A stretch of DNA of 64,000 bases from positions 372,001-436,000 of the forward strand of contig JARVKI010000012.1 of assembly GCA_036674765.1 (NCBI GenBank), read 5' to 3'. The notes below the pieces were generated by a model. It ran no database searches, was not told where the DNA came from, and saw nothing but the letters and a program-made list of their open reading frames with translations. This document shows positions 1 through 11,959 of the stretch, in pieces; positions within the stretch are counted from its first letter, which is position 1; the number at the start of each line of letters is the position of its first letter. The DNA comes from Seiridium cupressi. Its lineage: Eukaryota > Ascomycota > Sordariomycetes > Amphisphaeriales > Sporocadaceae. Both the position numbers and the translations under genes were made by a program.

Positions 1-2130
1 AATAATAAGAAGGAAAAAGGTGAATCGGAAAGCTGCACTAAGCAGCCTCCATTGAGCACGGCAGGGCTCCTAGTTGATTGTCACCAACGCGGTTGGAACA
101 GTTTCCAGTAGCTGGAAATGGCACGATTTTACAAAATAAATGGTAGTAATAAGACGAAATTTGGCCCAATCGCAATTACTGCCTGGTAACACTTCGAGAA
201 TTGCTACATTTGAGGCCCAGTTCCTCACCATGAGATGGAGGATCATGCGGAGATGGAACGTAGCCTGGTGGAAAACAGAACATCAGTTTCAACGTGACAA
301 GTAGAAGTTTTTGGCCATAAATAAAACGATAACACCTTAGAGCTGACCCTACACTAGTTTCGCTGTATTTGATTCCTAACCGAGGTACCCAATCTTGTTA
401 CTACCGGTATATCCTTGAGTCGAGTCTTATTTTGACACACTGCCTCGCCTCTCATCCACTAGACTTAGTGAGCCTTAGATGTCGTCTAACGGGCCAAGCT
501 CATATTAACATGACTCGCCGCTTTACAAGCGTATACGCAGTCAACAATATGAGCAACGATCCAACAGTCTCCTTCACAAACCAAGCTAGTCCTTCAACAG
601 GTGAACCGCACAATTCTGGCAGCCTTACCCCACGGACCATTTAATCCATCATTCTAGGGCAAAGAGGTGAATCAAAATAACGTAGAAGGCCTGAGCTTGT
701 TCTCTTTTGCAGTTGAGGATATTATTCCTCTTTGCAGGGGCACATGCATACTAAGAGAGACATCAATATGTTTGGATGTGACATCAGAGGTGTTAACTGA
801 CCATGCAAATCAACAACTCGTCAACTTCATTCGCTGAAGTCATCGAGGACTAGTCGGATAGAAGTTACATAATTGTAGATTATCCAACCTCTCCCCTCTC
901 ATGATCCCTAACAAAAGGTAACGGCCACTAATATATATCCTTTCACCTGTTTGTTCTGTTTGTTTTATTCGTTCTACCTAGCGCACTAGGGTAGACCATG
1001 AAGTTGATCCTCAGACGCTGTGTGATTGTTCAATACTGCCACTGCCGTCTGGATGATTTAGGGCCGATGGGCTCGATCGCTATACAATTAGACGACTGCA
1101 CACCTTTTCTCCCAAGCCTAATCATGGCCAATGGTCTCGACATCTACTTGGGTTAGCCATTTATCTTCGACACCTTCCATTAGAAATCACTGTGTTGTAG
1201 CCAAGGCTCTTGAGGAGTGGTGGCCAGCTACGGGATCAGGCAGCTGTAGAGCACTTGTGGATGATAGTCACGTCATACAAATGCAACCGGTTCATGCTGC
1301 GTTTCCCATTGCCAGTCATGTCTCACAGATCGGTTCACTTATGAACGCAATGCAATGGGGTAGAAATGATTTTCTTGTTTGCGCTTCAGCAACTGTACTA
1401 CCAGCACAGCTCATGCGTTAGTTCAGCCCCAGGCTCAATACTGCCTTACAAGTCTAAACGGGGATCTTGGGTGCAGATCATCCTTGAGACGCAATGGCAC
1501 AACCTGGATGTTATGCTTTGCAACCCAAAACGCATTTGTGCTTTTCCTCCGCTCTCCTCCGACGCCCGGCAATGACCCATTAACTCAAATAAAGGATCAA
1601 GGGGCTGTTCACTTGAACATGTCCGACTTGAGCTATCTACTTCTTTCTCTTTCATCCTCTGTCCATCCTCATCCCGATACATGACTTCGTGGCCCTGCTG
1701 CACAAGCAATGGGCGTACATGATATGGTCTTCTCTAAACCTGGTAGGCGTAAATCTTCTCGACGGCTTTATCGCAATCGGAAATCCGCAGCAAAAGGGGT
1801 GGGGTTACATGATGGTGAATTGGAGGGTAATGTATGCCGTGTTGTGTCGTGGGTATGGGTCGCGAGGGTGTTGCATTAAGGCAGGGGAATGGGTCTATAT
1901 ACACGTGTCTCGTTCCGTGGCGATGGTGGTGGTGATGACGTAGGGGACAATTCGTTGGGGTTTGTCGAGATTCGCTCCCAACAGTGTACGAGGCGAGGCC
2001 ATGGCAGGCATGCGGCTCGACTGTTTGGGCTGTACTCGGGAGTGGCGAGTTTTGGGGGTTAGGGTCGCCGCAATCACACCCTATAGTCCAGGTATACTGG
2101 AAGTTCGCGTTGCAATCGGTATTGAGCTTC
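1..2130. other. gene-free left end
   Basis: No convincing gene is seen on either strand. Open frames here are short, overlap one another in several frames and show no recognisable domain or consistent intron structure. The right part of this stretch (about 1950-2130) lies just beyond the stop codon of the importin beta gene and probably holds its 3' untranslated region. No tRNA or recognisable repeat was found. Confidence 0.6.
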
Positions 2131-5102
2131 TCAGGTCTGCTGCATTACTGATTGCTGGCCACCGAGTTGGCGCTTGACTTGCTCCCGTGCCCACCGAGCC
2201 GTCTCGACAGTGCGTGACTGGAACTCGCGGTTCGTCTTGGTTTCCTTGATCATAGCAGTCAACCAATCTTGTCGGAAAGCATCAACGAGTTCGCCACCCG
2301 GATACGCGTCAGCGAGATCACTACAGAGGAAAAGGTTAGCCATGGATGGTGCCAATAGCGTTGGTGGCACGAAATACATACCCAATGACTCCCATAGATG
2401 AACGCATGAGGGCCTCGCTTCTGTTCATGTCCTGGGAAATGACATTGAGCAGCTGGAAGATCGATTGCACGTAAGGCTGAAGGGCTTGGGCTGATATAGA
2501 GGTTAGCAGGCTGGTTAGAGTGCTGGAGGGGAACGCACCTACTCTTGTTGCTGTGCTTCATGGCACCAATAATACCGCCCCAGGCATCCATAATTCCTTC
2601 CCTCAATGAGATGACATAATCGTACATCTCATAGCTACCTTCAGGGCTTGCAGTAACAGTAGCGGCCTGCTGCAGCACTTGGGCGACGACCGACAAGTAT
2701 GTCTCAAAGTGGCCACCAATGGCATTGGCAATGTCACCAAAGCATTGCAGGATTGCAGGCTTGAACTGGTTGCCTAGTGCGGGACTCTGCAACGCAATTA
2801 GAATCCTTCCACCCAGGAACGTTAGAAGAAGATACTTACTCTAAGGTTGTTAAGCAGGTAGTTCATGAAGTTATCGCAGTAGGGCTGGCTGCGCTCGTTC
2901 ATGGAACGAGTGATGTCGCTGACAAGGCCGATAGCCATGGCGCATAGACTGGGTTCGTCGGCATTGCCCAGAGCGTTGTACAAGAACGGAGTGAATGCAT
3001 CCATGTACTTGGCAAAGTCCTCTTCCATGGCATTGGACAAGCCACTGATGGTGGCAAAGATTGACTCGGGAACAGTAGACTTGCCAGAGGTGTTGCTGAG
3101 GATCTGGAGGGAGACTTGCATGATGCGGTCTCCTTGGGGCGCAATCTCCTTGTCGAGTCTCTGAATGATGGCTTGCAGAACGGTGTTCAGGCTAGTCTTC
3201 ATCTCCTCCAGAGCGATCTTGTCCTCAATGCTAACGACCTGGCTCTGCAACGGGATCGTCTCTTCTAGGCGCTTGATAATGACATCCGAGAGAGATGCAA
3301 TGGCTGGGAAGCTATCAGTAGCGGCATGCTGCACGAATGCGCTGAGCACCTCGTATGCAGTGGTACGGACGGTCGTCTCGGCCTCGGGTCCTGTAACATT
3401 GAGCAAGTTGGTGACACTGGCGTTGAAGTGTGGTGTGATGGGGTTGGTGGAAGCATCTAGGTCGCCAGAGAAACGTTCAGCCAAGTTCATCAATGCCCAG
3501 CAGCAGGAGCTGGCCATCTTTGAGTCGTGGACTCCGGCGAACAGTGCGCGGATGAGTGGGTCGAGGTGAGAGCTGGGGTCAATAGCCTCCGAGCAGGCCT
3601 CAGTTATACGGCCCAAAGCGTAGGCGGTAGAATCCTTGACAACAGTTGAGCTGTCCTCCATCATGGTGATCAGGACGGGCAAGGCCTGCTTGACGATAGG
3701 CTCGAGTACCTTCTCCTCGGGTCCTTCCATGATGGCGCCGAAAGCAGCGACAGCAGCCTCACGGAAGTGCCAGTCATCGGAACGTAGGTTTGCTTCCACA
3801 AACTGGATGACGGGCGGGATGATGTTAGCTCCGACCGCCTGGGCGTAGAGCTGAAGACTCTGGTAGGCGGCTCGAGACAGGTTGTACTCATCGTCCGTAG
3901 CATCCTCGTCCTGCTTGGTCAAGAGCAGAAGAAGTGTGGGGACAACCTCGTTGGTCGCGACCCGAGCGAAGTTGTAGAAGGGTCGCATCTGATCGGAGCT
4001 ATCGACCTGAGCGTTGTCTTCCTCGATATTGATTTCCTCCTCGCAAACCGTGCTCCAGAACTCGACGGCAAGCTTGGCAACATCCTCGTCTTCGTTCTTC
4101 ATGCCCAAGATGGTGAGACCGAAGAGGGCCTTCTCCATGTAAAACCGCATGTTCTCGTAGTAGAGACCCATGATTCTGTTGAGGCAGCCAAAGGCGCCTT
4201 GTTGTATCCGCGAATCATCAGCTTGTGTGGCCTCGCAGACAACCTGCATAATATAGTTCCGCTCGCCCTCATGCTTGAAGTTGTTGCCGACAAACTCGAG
4301 CGAGTCACCCAGAGCGGAAATAGCCGACAGGCGAACCTCGTTGTTCGTCTCCTCCTTGCGGGCACCTTGCACAACCGCCGTGAGAATGGCATTGGAATGG
4401 CTGATGAGAGCAGTCCGCAGATCGGGGTCCTGGCTTTCGCAGACATAGCCGATACAGGTAAGCGACGCCTGCTTCTGGTGAGGTGCGCCGCTGCTGACAT
4501 TCTGGACCAGGGTGGCCAAGAGGTCGGGCCACTCGTTTCGAGGAAGCTCGATGGTGGCAATGGACGCGATGACCTGGGCAGCAGCCTGACCGGCTTGTGC
4601 GTTGCTGGATGACAGAGTCGTCAGAGCCAGGGACTTGACGCGTGTCTTGGTTTCTTGGTCCGTCTGTTGGAGCCATTTTGCTTGGAGTTCTTGTTGTCTC
4701 GCAAACTCGCGGGCGCTGAAGGCGTTCTTGAGGGCGAGACCTGCCGCAACTCGGATTTGACCCTCGGCGTTCTCGTCTGCTAGCGCCTGAACGAGAGTAG
4801 CTAGGTATAGGGGCTAGTAGGTCGAAAAACCCGATGTCAGCAAAGCTTTGGACTCGAGGTGAATGGACAATCTCTCGGGAAGAACGACTTACGAAGTTGG
4901 TCTCGGCGGCCTGTGTGAGCTGTTGCTCAGCAGCACTTCGCGTGGCGCCATCTGTCAAGGAGAAGGCGAGTCAGCGAAATCGAAGGCAGAGAGGAGGCGC
5001 CCGAGTGCTCGCCCGGCGAGAACTGGGCCAAAGACGCAGTATATGCTTACCTGGCGACAGCGAATTGCTGAGGACAGTGTTGATGTCCCCGTTCTCAGCC
5101 AT
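2131..5102 (-). CDS. KAP95: importin subunit beta-1 (karyopherin Kap95)
   Basis: Nuclear import receptor that binds importin alpha carrying NLS cargo, docks on FG nucleoporins and is released by Ran-GTP. Six exons were worked out on the minus strand: 5102-5051, 4951-4893, 4813-2840, 2786-2543, 2490-2382, 2320-2131. Phases join cleanly to a 875-residue protein, matching the family's usual 860-880. It starts MAENGDINTVLSNSLSPDG. The N-terminal importin-beta domain (about residues 20-105) contains ALKNAFSAR and LPRNEWPDL, followed by HEAT repeats throughout, with family-typical stretches such as QGAFGCLNRIM, WHFREAAVAAFGAI, TAYALGRI and LGNQFKPAILQCFGDIA. All introns are short with standard ends. 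The C-terminus ends GGQQSVMQQT. The assignment is firm. The start lies in exon 1, where the first in-frame ATG begins the conserved leader. Confidence 0.95.
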
Positions 5103-6606
5103 ATTGACTTTCCCTGCAGCCTCTCCGCGTGAAATTATGTGGTATCCAGCGTGGGGGCGACGATGGTGGTTTGCGAGTCTGGAGTCGGCCGGGGAGTGGC
5201 TCAGAGTTGGTAGATAATGATGAACAGCGGCTGCCGGTGACGAAAAGCGCCGTGGAAGAAAAGTCGTGGAGAAGGACGAATCTGGCGTGCAGATGGAAGA
5301 GAATGGCGCAGAAGAAGATGATGGTCGTTGATCGAGCCCTGGTTTTGGTCTGAAAGTGGAAAGGCCTTGTTGCTGGAGGGGCAGCTTTCGATACTTTTAG
5401 CGGGCGGGCCTGTGTTGACTTTGGTTGTCAACTAGGCGTCAAAGAATTTGGCAATTTCTGTCGCAGCAGCTGCAAACAGACACACTCGGCTCTTTTTTTA
5501 AAATGTTTTGGATTTTTTGTTATCTACTCGGTCAATTTCCATAGATCCTGAGGATGCGCAGTTCGGGCGCCCAAATATTCCTGTATGCACCTGTGCCTGC
5601 GACAGACGGTGAACGGCCAAAACAAGGGTCATGACTGGAATACAGTACGTAGGAAAAGCAGGCACATGCAATTTCGTAGATTGCAGGTAGCGGCTGCAGT
5701 CTCCGCAGTCGCTTAACCACTAGTCCGCGGCGCTCATTTGACAACTTCTCCCCTCTCCCGTCCATAGCCACGCCCGCGTTTCCAATGACGAGAGCCTCGT
5801 TCGGCTGCCGGTTTTTCTTTCTTCCTGCAGCCCTAAACTTCGACGTTCGACCATTCTTGCTCTGGCACCCGGGGCGAGACGGCAGCCTGGCTTGAAACGC
5901 CACTGCATCAGTAGCAGCTGCCAGCACCGATTGCCGACATTGCCTGGGTATGTAATATAATTAGTGAATGACTTCGCATTTTGATATTTCGATATTGTCT
6001 TTTATATTTCTTGACCATTACGAAAACGATAACTCTTAGTGGACCTGATGTCGAGACTATGTAAGATGTCGCGTTATCTAACCGTATATTATCAAGAAAG
6101 TTCGCCAATTTTTTACGCTTGTGCCGTGTAGACAGTGTTGAGGATTTTATTGTGTTTGCTAGAACTGTCTCGTTTTCTTTGGTTACAGTCGCTGTAATGC
6201 TCGATGACTACAAGCCACATCTTCTCCTGTTCTGCTTTGTCCTTGTATGAGAAAGCCTTTCCACAACCCCTGCTTTCCAGATGATGCCCCCTTTGTTGCA
6301 AATACCCGCACAAGTTCAGTGTATTTTACCCACAGGCCACTTCTAGACGGGGTTTGTATAGTACATGCATAACTTGACACTTTACGAATTGGTTGCGATT
6401 TGGGGTGCTCTTGTTTTGGCTGTCATTTTTGGCTCCCATACTCCATGTTCCTATGTAGACTTTTCTGGCCCGTGGAATAAGAAGACCATTATCAATCTCA
6501 AGGAATATTCCACCCAGCAAATGAAACAACACTCTGCTAGGTTAGAGCCTTCTCCGGCCTTCCGAGTATCCAGGCTCTGCGTTTTCGCTTCTAGGTAAGG
6601 ATATAT
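5103..6606. other. intergenic region between KAP95 and LEU4
   Basis: No gene is supported. Positions 5103 to about 5430 are presumably the KAP95 promoter and leader. Around 5485-5520 there is a T-rich stretch. Open frames at 5532-5927 and 6113-6532 (-) lack domain features and are interrupted in every plausible extension. The stretch just left of 6607 is presumably the LEU4 3' untranslated region. Confidence 0.55.
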
Positions 6607-8714
6607 TTACAAGCCATTTGCCTTGGCTTCCAGAATGTTGACGATCTCGGAAGGAGCGCCTCCTTGAACCTCTACAGCACTATTTGTGCCATTCGCGCCG
6701 TTCGGAACCGTCAAGTTCCCGTTGAGATCCAGCTCTTGGCTGAGACCCCGGCGCGGTAGGGCCTTGACATTGATCGGGCTGCTTGGTCGGGTAAGGATGA
6801 ACTGCATGGATGTGTCAGCACCAAAACCAGTAATCTCACTCCTCCAGCTAGACTTACATTGCTCGCTGCGCTCAAGAGAGCAACCAGAGAACTTTGTACC
6901 ACATCTTCGTGGATGCCAACACCCCAGACCTTTTGCGGAGTGCTCGACGAAGTACATTCGATATAAGTAGCAGCCTTGACATCACGGCCCTCGCCAATGG
7001 CGTGCTCCTTGTAGTCGGCCACATCCAGGTCGATACCTACTCCCTTGAGGGCGTTAGCCAGTGAGGAGATTGGTCCGTTACCCCGACCTCGAAGCGCGTA
7101 TTCTTTCCCGTCGATAGAAATCACGCCCTCAAACACACGGCCAAGGTTCTTCGTGTCTTGCGTTTTACCTGGGACAGGAGGAGCCGGCGAAGCTGATCGA
7201 TCGACTGAGATGGAGTAATCTATGATGTTGAATCGAGGGTGCTCTCGTAAGAAGTAAGTCTCTTCAAAGAGATTCGTGATTTCGTCAGATAGAAGCTCTC
7301 TGCCTAGCTGATCGGCGCGCTTCTGGACAACCTTACTGAAGGCGACTTGCAGACCGCGAGGAAGGTCGAGCTCAAGCTTGCGAAGAATAATCCAAGCGGC
7401 ACCGCCTTTTCCACTTTGCGAGTTGACGCGAATGACTGCCTCATATGTACGGCCAATATCTTGAGGATCTAGGGGTAGATACGGAACCTCCCAGTGACTG
7501 TCTGCATTCTGCTTGCGAACGTTGAACCCCTTCTTGATCGCGTCTTGGTGAGAGCCACTGAAGGCACATACCACAAGAGAACCGCCATACGGTGCCCGTG
7601 GGTGGATCGGAATCTTGTTGCAGATTTCGACGGTGTCAATTACTCGGCCGAGGTCGGAAAAATCGACATTAGGGTGAATTCCCTGGGTATATAGATTTAA
7701 AGCGAGGGTGACCAAGTCGACGTTGCCCGTTCGCTCTCCATTGCCGAAGAGACATCCCTCTACACGGTCTGCACCAGCCATCTGGGCCAACTCGGCCGCG
7801 GCGACAGCGCATCCGCGATCGTTGTGTGGGTGTAGGGATACACAAATCTTCTCGCGCTCTGAGATATTTGTGCAGAAGTACTCGATTTGGTCGGCATACA
7901 CATTTGGTGTTGACATCTCAACTGTCGCAGGAAGGTTGAAAATGATGGGGTTCTCTTCCGTCGGTCCCCATGCTGCTTTGACGGCCTCGCATATTTTGAT
8001 GGCGAAATCAGGGCTCGTGTCTGAGAAGGTTTCCGGGCTGAATTCGAAAGCCCATTCTGTGCCAGCTTGCGAAGGGTCGTCCTTGGTAATCGACCTTGCA
8101 TATTTGGTGCACTTGACTGCCAACTCGAGACTCTCCTCCTCTGAGAAGCCGAATACTATGCGGCGAAAGCATTCGCTCGTCGCTAGGTAGATGTGTAGGA
8201 GAGCCTTCTTGGCGCCCTTGAGAGAATCGACGGTTCGGCGGATGAGGTCCTCGCGGCAAGGCGACAGGACCTGAATCCAGACATCGTCGGGGACAATGCC
8301 GGGGGTTTCGATCAAGCGTCTCGTGAAGTCGAAGTCGGTTTGCGATGCAGATGGGAAGGACACCTCGATCTCCTTGTAACCAAGCTCAACCAACATCTTA
8401 AAGTACCTCCATTTCTCGTCACCGCTCTGTTCGCTCGTTAATCGAGTGATCTGGGTAAGGTTCAACTGCCGTGCCTGCAACTGACCATTGGGTCAACCAA
8501 GCTCTGGTTGCCGTCTCTCAAGTCGGTGGCCAACCATCGCGGCGGCTTGTCAAGGGTCTTAGAGGGCCATTGGCGGTTCGGAAGATGAACAGGAACAAAC
8601 TTCTTGTACTTCTGCGAAGGATCCTTGAGCCTGACAACCAGCGATCATCGTGTTAGTACTCAGAGGCCATAGATTTAACAACAAGTACAAGACATTGCGT
8701 CCTTACATAGGCAT
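6607..8714 (-). CDS. LEU4: 2-isopropylmalate synthase
   Basis: First committed enzyme of leucine biosynthesis: acetyl-CoA plus 2-ketoisovalerate gives 2-isopropylmalate. Four exons on the minus strand: 8714-8707 (8 nt only, MPM), 8630-8486, 8426-6858, 6801-6607, giving 638 residues, the usual length of fungal enzymes. Exon 2 supplies the active-site [12 protein letters not shown] motif. Exon 3 carries [16 protein letters not shown], the metal-binding SLHPHNDRG, and [12 protein letters not shown]. The C-terminal third is the LeuA dimer/feedback domain ([19 protein letters not shown] and following), where leucine inhibition acts in homologues. The tiny first exon is required: without it the [11 protein letters not shown] leader has no start. 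An in-frame ATG at 8478-8480 falls inside intron 2, so starting there would drop the catalytic DGNQS motif. A TGAGTCA box lies about 230 nt upstream. Confidence 0.95.
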
Positions 8715-8940
8715 GGCCGACAATTCGAGTTGTGCGACACAAGTAGATATAGGTATCGGCTGGCCGCGGCAGCTGTAGCGGGTGGAGGGGTAACGATCAG
8801 GGCTTGCAAGGTCACAGAAGGCAGAATAGTCTGTACTTTGGCAGTGTTTGGGTGTGTGCAAATGGTCAAGGGCTCGAGAAGGTTCAATTGTGTTAGAGAC
8901 ACAGGTATGCGCAAATATTAGTTATTCACTGAACATTGAA

Positions 8941-8947
8941 TGAGTCA
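8941..8947. promoter_or_regulatory. possible CPC1/Gcn4-type site upstream of LEU4
   Basis: The sequence ATGAGTCAG contains TGAGTCA, the core of the Gcn4/CPC1 general amino-acid control element (TGASTCA). It lies about 230 nt upstream of the LEU4 start, a usual distance. A 7-base motif occurs several times by chance in 64 kb (another copy lies inside the ERF2 coding region), so position and target gene carry the weight. Confidence 0.45.
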
Positions 8948-9529
8948 GAAGGATCAAGATGCAGGGCAATTCTCGTCATGCCCAACTTAGAACTTTTTTT
9001 CCGACCGGGTCGCAAGGCGCGCCCATAACCCCACACTCCTCTGCAGCTCCGATGCGGGGCCGACGGTGCCCACGCACCCAATATGTACCGGAGCCTCCGA
9101 GTTGCATTCTTCAGACCTGGGTGTATTATGACCCCCGAGTAAGCCAGCCATGATCCGAATTAGTTGCCAATCATTGGCCCAGCCTCCCCGCCATATCTAT
9201 ATTCTAGCCTTGATTGTAAGCGAAGTTACCACATCCAAGGCACAGCACGCATGGAGCCATACCCGAACTTGCCAAGCTGGGCCCTGAAGAATCGAAACAA
9301 AATCGTTATAGCTGCAATCCACAACAAGGACACTGTAATCAACATTTCAACGTTACAAGCAATTAGAAAATGTGCCGTGCATCTCAATGCGGCTTGAAAA
9401 GGGCCTGCAACCCCGTACCAAAGGAAAGGCTGCCCATTCCTAGCTACCCAGCTACCCAGTTCCCATGCAGGCACGGAATTTACTACACTGAACCGGCATA
9501 AGTCTCCGCACATCGTTAATTTTCCACCA

Positions 9530-9710
9530 AAACTTACCGTATGTGAAATACGACAATAAAAGCAAATAAAATTATAAAGATAAAATGAAACATAAAATCT
9601 AATCTTTTTTCATTAAGGTTTAATATAAAAGTAAATTTTAGTTATTGTAAGAAAAACAATAAGTTTAATTACTAAATAAAATGGTAAGAGGCATTACCTC
9701 TGTCATTTTA
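9530..9710. repeat. AT-rich block
   Basis: Unusually AT-rich stretch of about 180 bp within the gene-free interval, with many short runs of A and T and almost no C or G. It encodes nothing. In filamentous ascomycetes such blocks often reflect repeat-induced point mutation of an old element, but no repeat partner is visible in this window, so this is only inference. Confidence 0.4.
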
Positions 9711-11959
9711 GCGCGGATTGACGGTACGGAGACTTTTGCAGGGCTATTGTATGATATGATGTATTAGTCGTCAAACACGTGCATCTATAGTGATTTCACT
9801 CTTACAAATCACTCATAAAGCTTCGCACTTGTGAGTCTAATTCGGATACATCAGTATATTCGGTCCCGATTTTAACCCTTTCCCCCCTCGTATGGCAAGT
9901 GCTAGTACAGAAGTCGAGTCCAGGATGTTCGCTATGCCAAAAAGCTTGAATTTGTACACAGTTGAAGTATAACATGGGTGTATATAAGTTGCACTATCTG
10001 CTCAACCGGCCAAATGGAATTATGCGCCACGTGTTCAAGATGGCACGGCACGCCTTCACACAATGACCTATTAGCATTCATATCCTTAACGGCAGCCGTT
10101 ATGTATTTATTTTACGCCACGTATCGTGCTTGACCGAAAGCATTTACTAACCCTCTATTGTGTATGCTATTCTTTTACCGGCAGGCAAGATTCTTCACAT
10201 ACGTAGCGTGTGGAATGGAAGCTAAAGCCGGTTCGAATTAAGTATGGGTTTCAACGCGGGCCTCTCTACCTTGAGCCGAGTCCAACTCGTCCTTGGCCTC
10301 TAGTAAGTATTTTAGTGCTCTCAAGTAACGATATAACACTTTTGCCCCCAGAATCCTGCAATATACAGGGTCTGATAATGGTACCGGAGCCCGGATCATC
10401 GTACAATTCGTAAGTCTGGAACAAGTTAGCATGATTTACATATTGATACTAGGTAGCAACAGCTAATGAGGATCAATGAGTATCCGCATAGTTTTTGCTC
10501 TCTGAATTTTATTAGTTGTAGCTTTGTTCATTGCGGTACTAGTTCGGAGCGACCGGAACCTTACGCCAGCGCCCCTGTGCACCACCTGGCATAGATTCAA
10601 ATCATGATACTTCATGATGAAGTATTGACTAACTTAGCATCGCCCAATGGCAAGCAATTCACAGGCAACCTCTGTGTCGTAGTGGGCGACATTCGCGGTT
10701 GCGCAGCTCCGGAGGTCAGCGAGTCGAGGGCTATGGCGTTTAATAATGCGGAAGCGGCTGGGTCATATTGGTAGCAAGATATGGTATTGCCGTTGGATTC
10801 GCTCTGAAGCCAAGAAGTGGGGTTCCGCAGTAAATCATCAGCTTTGCAATCATGCCGGTTGATCCAAAATACCGTTCATGGATGGTGAGCATGTAATGTA
10901 AAGCCTGTCAGTCCATTACGTCAGCAATAAAGTGCCATGAATAGCAAAATGCTGCTGAAATGCCGTTTCAACTTTCGATAGAACATTTCACTCCATGACA
11001 CATAAAAATACCGACGCACTGCTTTGACCCAGTACCCTCACAGTCGTATAGGAGGATTCATTATTCGTGGAGTAAGAATGAAGCGGCATAAATGTCGTAT
11101 AGATATAGAAGACGGAGTTCTGGGGATGGCAGCCTAGTTCCACAGTCCCCATTTCCGTGAACATACAAAGATACTTGACTTCCAGCTTCTATGTTCCCAA
11201 GTATTCAGATATCAACCGAAAACATATGTATAAATCCCACTCACTCATCAATAGGCTGTGGAAATCGGCCGCTGTGCATATTAGACTGAGGACTTGATGC
11301 CGTAGTCGTAGCTCTGATTTTGGACCTTCTCACACCCGTTTGCTCGAAATATTGTAGATCTCGACACGTACTTTAAAGCGCTTTTTGGAATTGGCATCAC
11401 CGTTAGGCTCTTAGTACCGACAATGTCTGCGGAGAAGATGTATCTCCAAATTCTTGATATAACTTACGTCTTTATCTTTATAATCTAGGCTATCACATGA
11501 GTCCAGAGGTGTTATCCCCAGTGAGGGTATTTAGCCACCGGTAAAACAATTGCCGACATGTCTGGTATCGTATAGTCGTCGTAGATAGTGCCAATCTAAC
11601 AGAATTCCTACGATCGCTTGAATAAGCTTCATCCCTAACTTCACTGACTCGTCAATGAAGATGGAAGCTTTGCAGTGCTGGCATTGAATGATAGCAGCGT
11701 ACTAGCGTCTTCTTCCGGGGATTTGTGGCCCAGCTACTAAGGGCACGGAGAACATACTATCACAATTAATACTTTAATAGGTTTGATGTCTTGCAGAGAG
11801 AAAAGTTTAATTACCCGCCAGCAGGTTCAAAGGGGTGGGTATATCAGGAATTCTAGATCTTATTACTCGGCGGGTTCCTTCTCCAACCTTTTAGCCGATG
11901 TCTAATCATTATCTTGCGGTCTAGTATTTACACTGAAGCAAGAAATTCAATTTAAACCA

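Larger units (their letters stand above)
8715..11959. other. gene-free interval with an AT-rich block
   Basis: About 3.2 kb with no supported gene. The right flank of LEU4 (8715-9000) is promoter and leader. A strongly AT-rich block runs from about 9530 to 9710, made of short A/T runs, and contrasts with the mixed composition around it. Frames between 9700 and 11900 are densely stopped on both strands. A GGTTCGAAT string near 10229 resembles a tRNA T-loop but has no paired stems. Old decayed repeat DNA is possible, but no element ends or protein relics could be recognised. Confidence 0.5.

Noticed and set aside
4305..4958. 217-codon minus-strand frame in another phase of KAP95
   Set aside because: Only its beginning (exon 2 of KAP95) is real; the rest runs through an intron and then out of frame.
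8478..8480. Methionine of the long LEU4 frame as start
   Set aside because: Lies inside intron 2 (GTCAGT...ACAG); using it loses the conserved LRDGNQS motif.
10220..10260. tRNA-like GGTTCGAATT string
   Set aside because: The flanking bases do not pair into a T-stem and no acceptor or anticodon arm is present.
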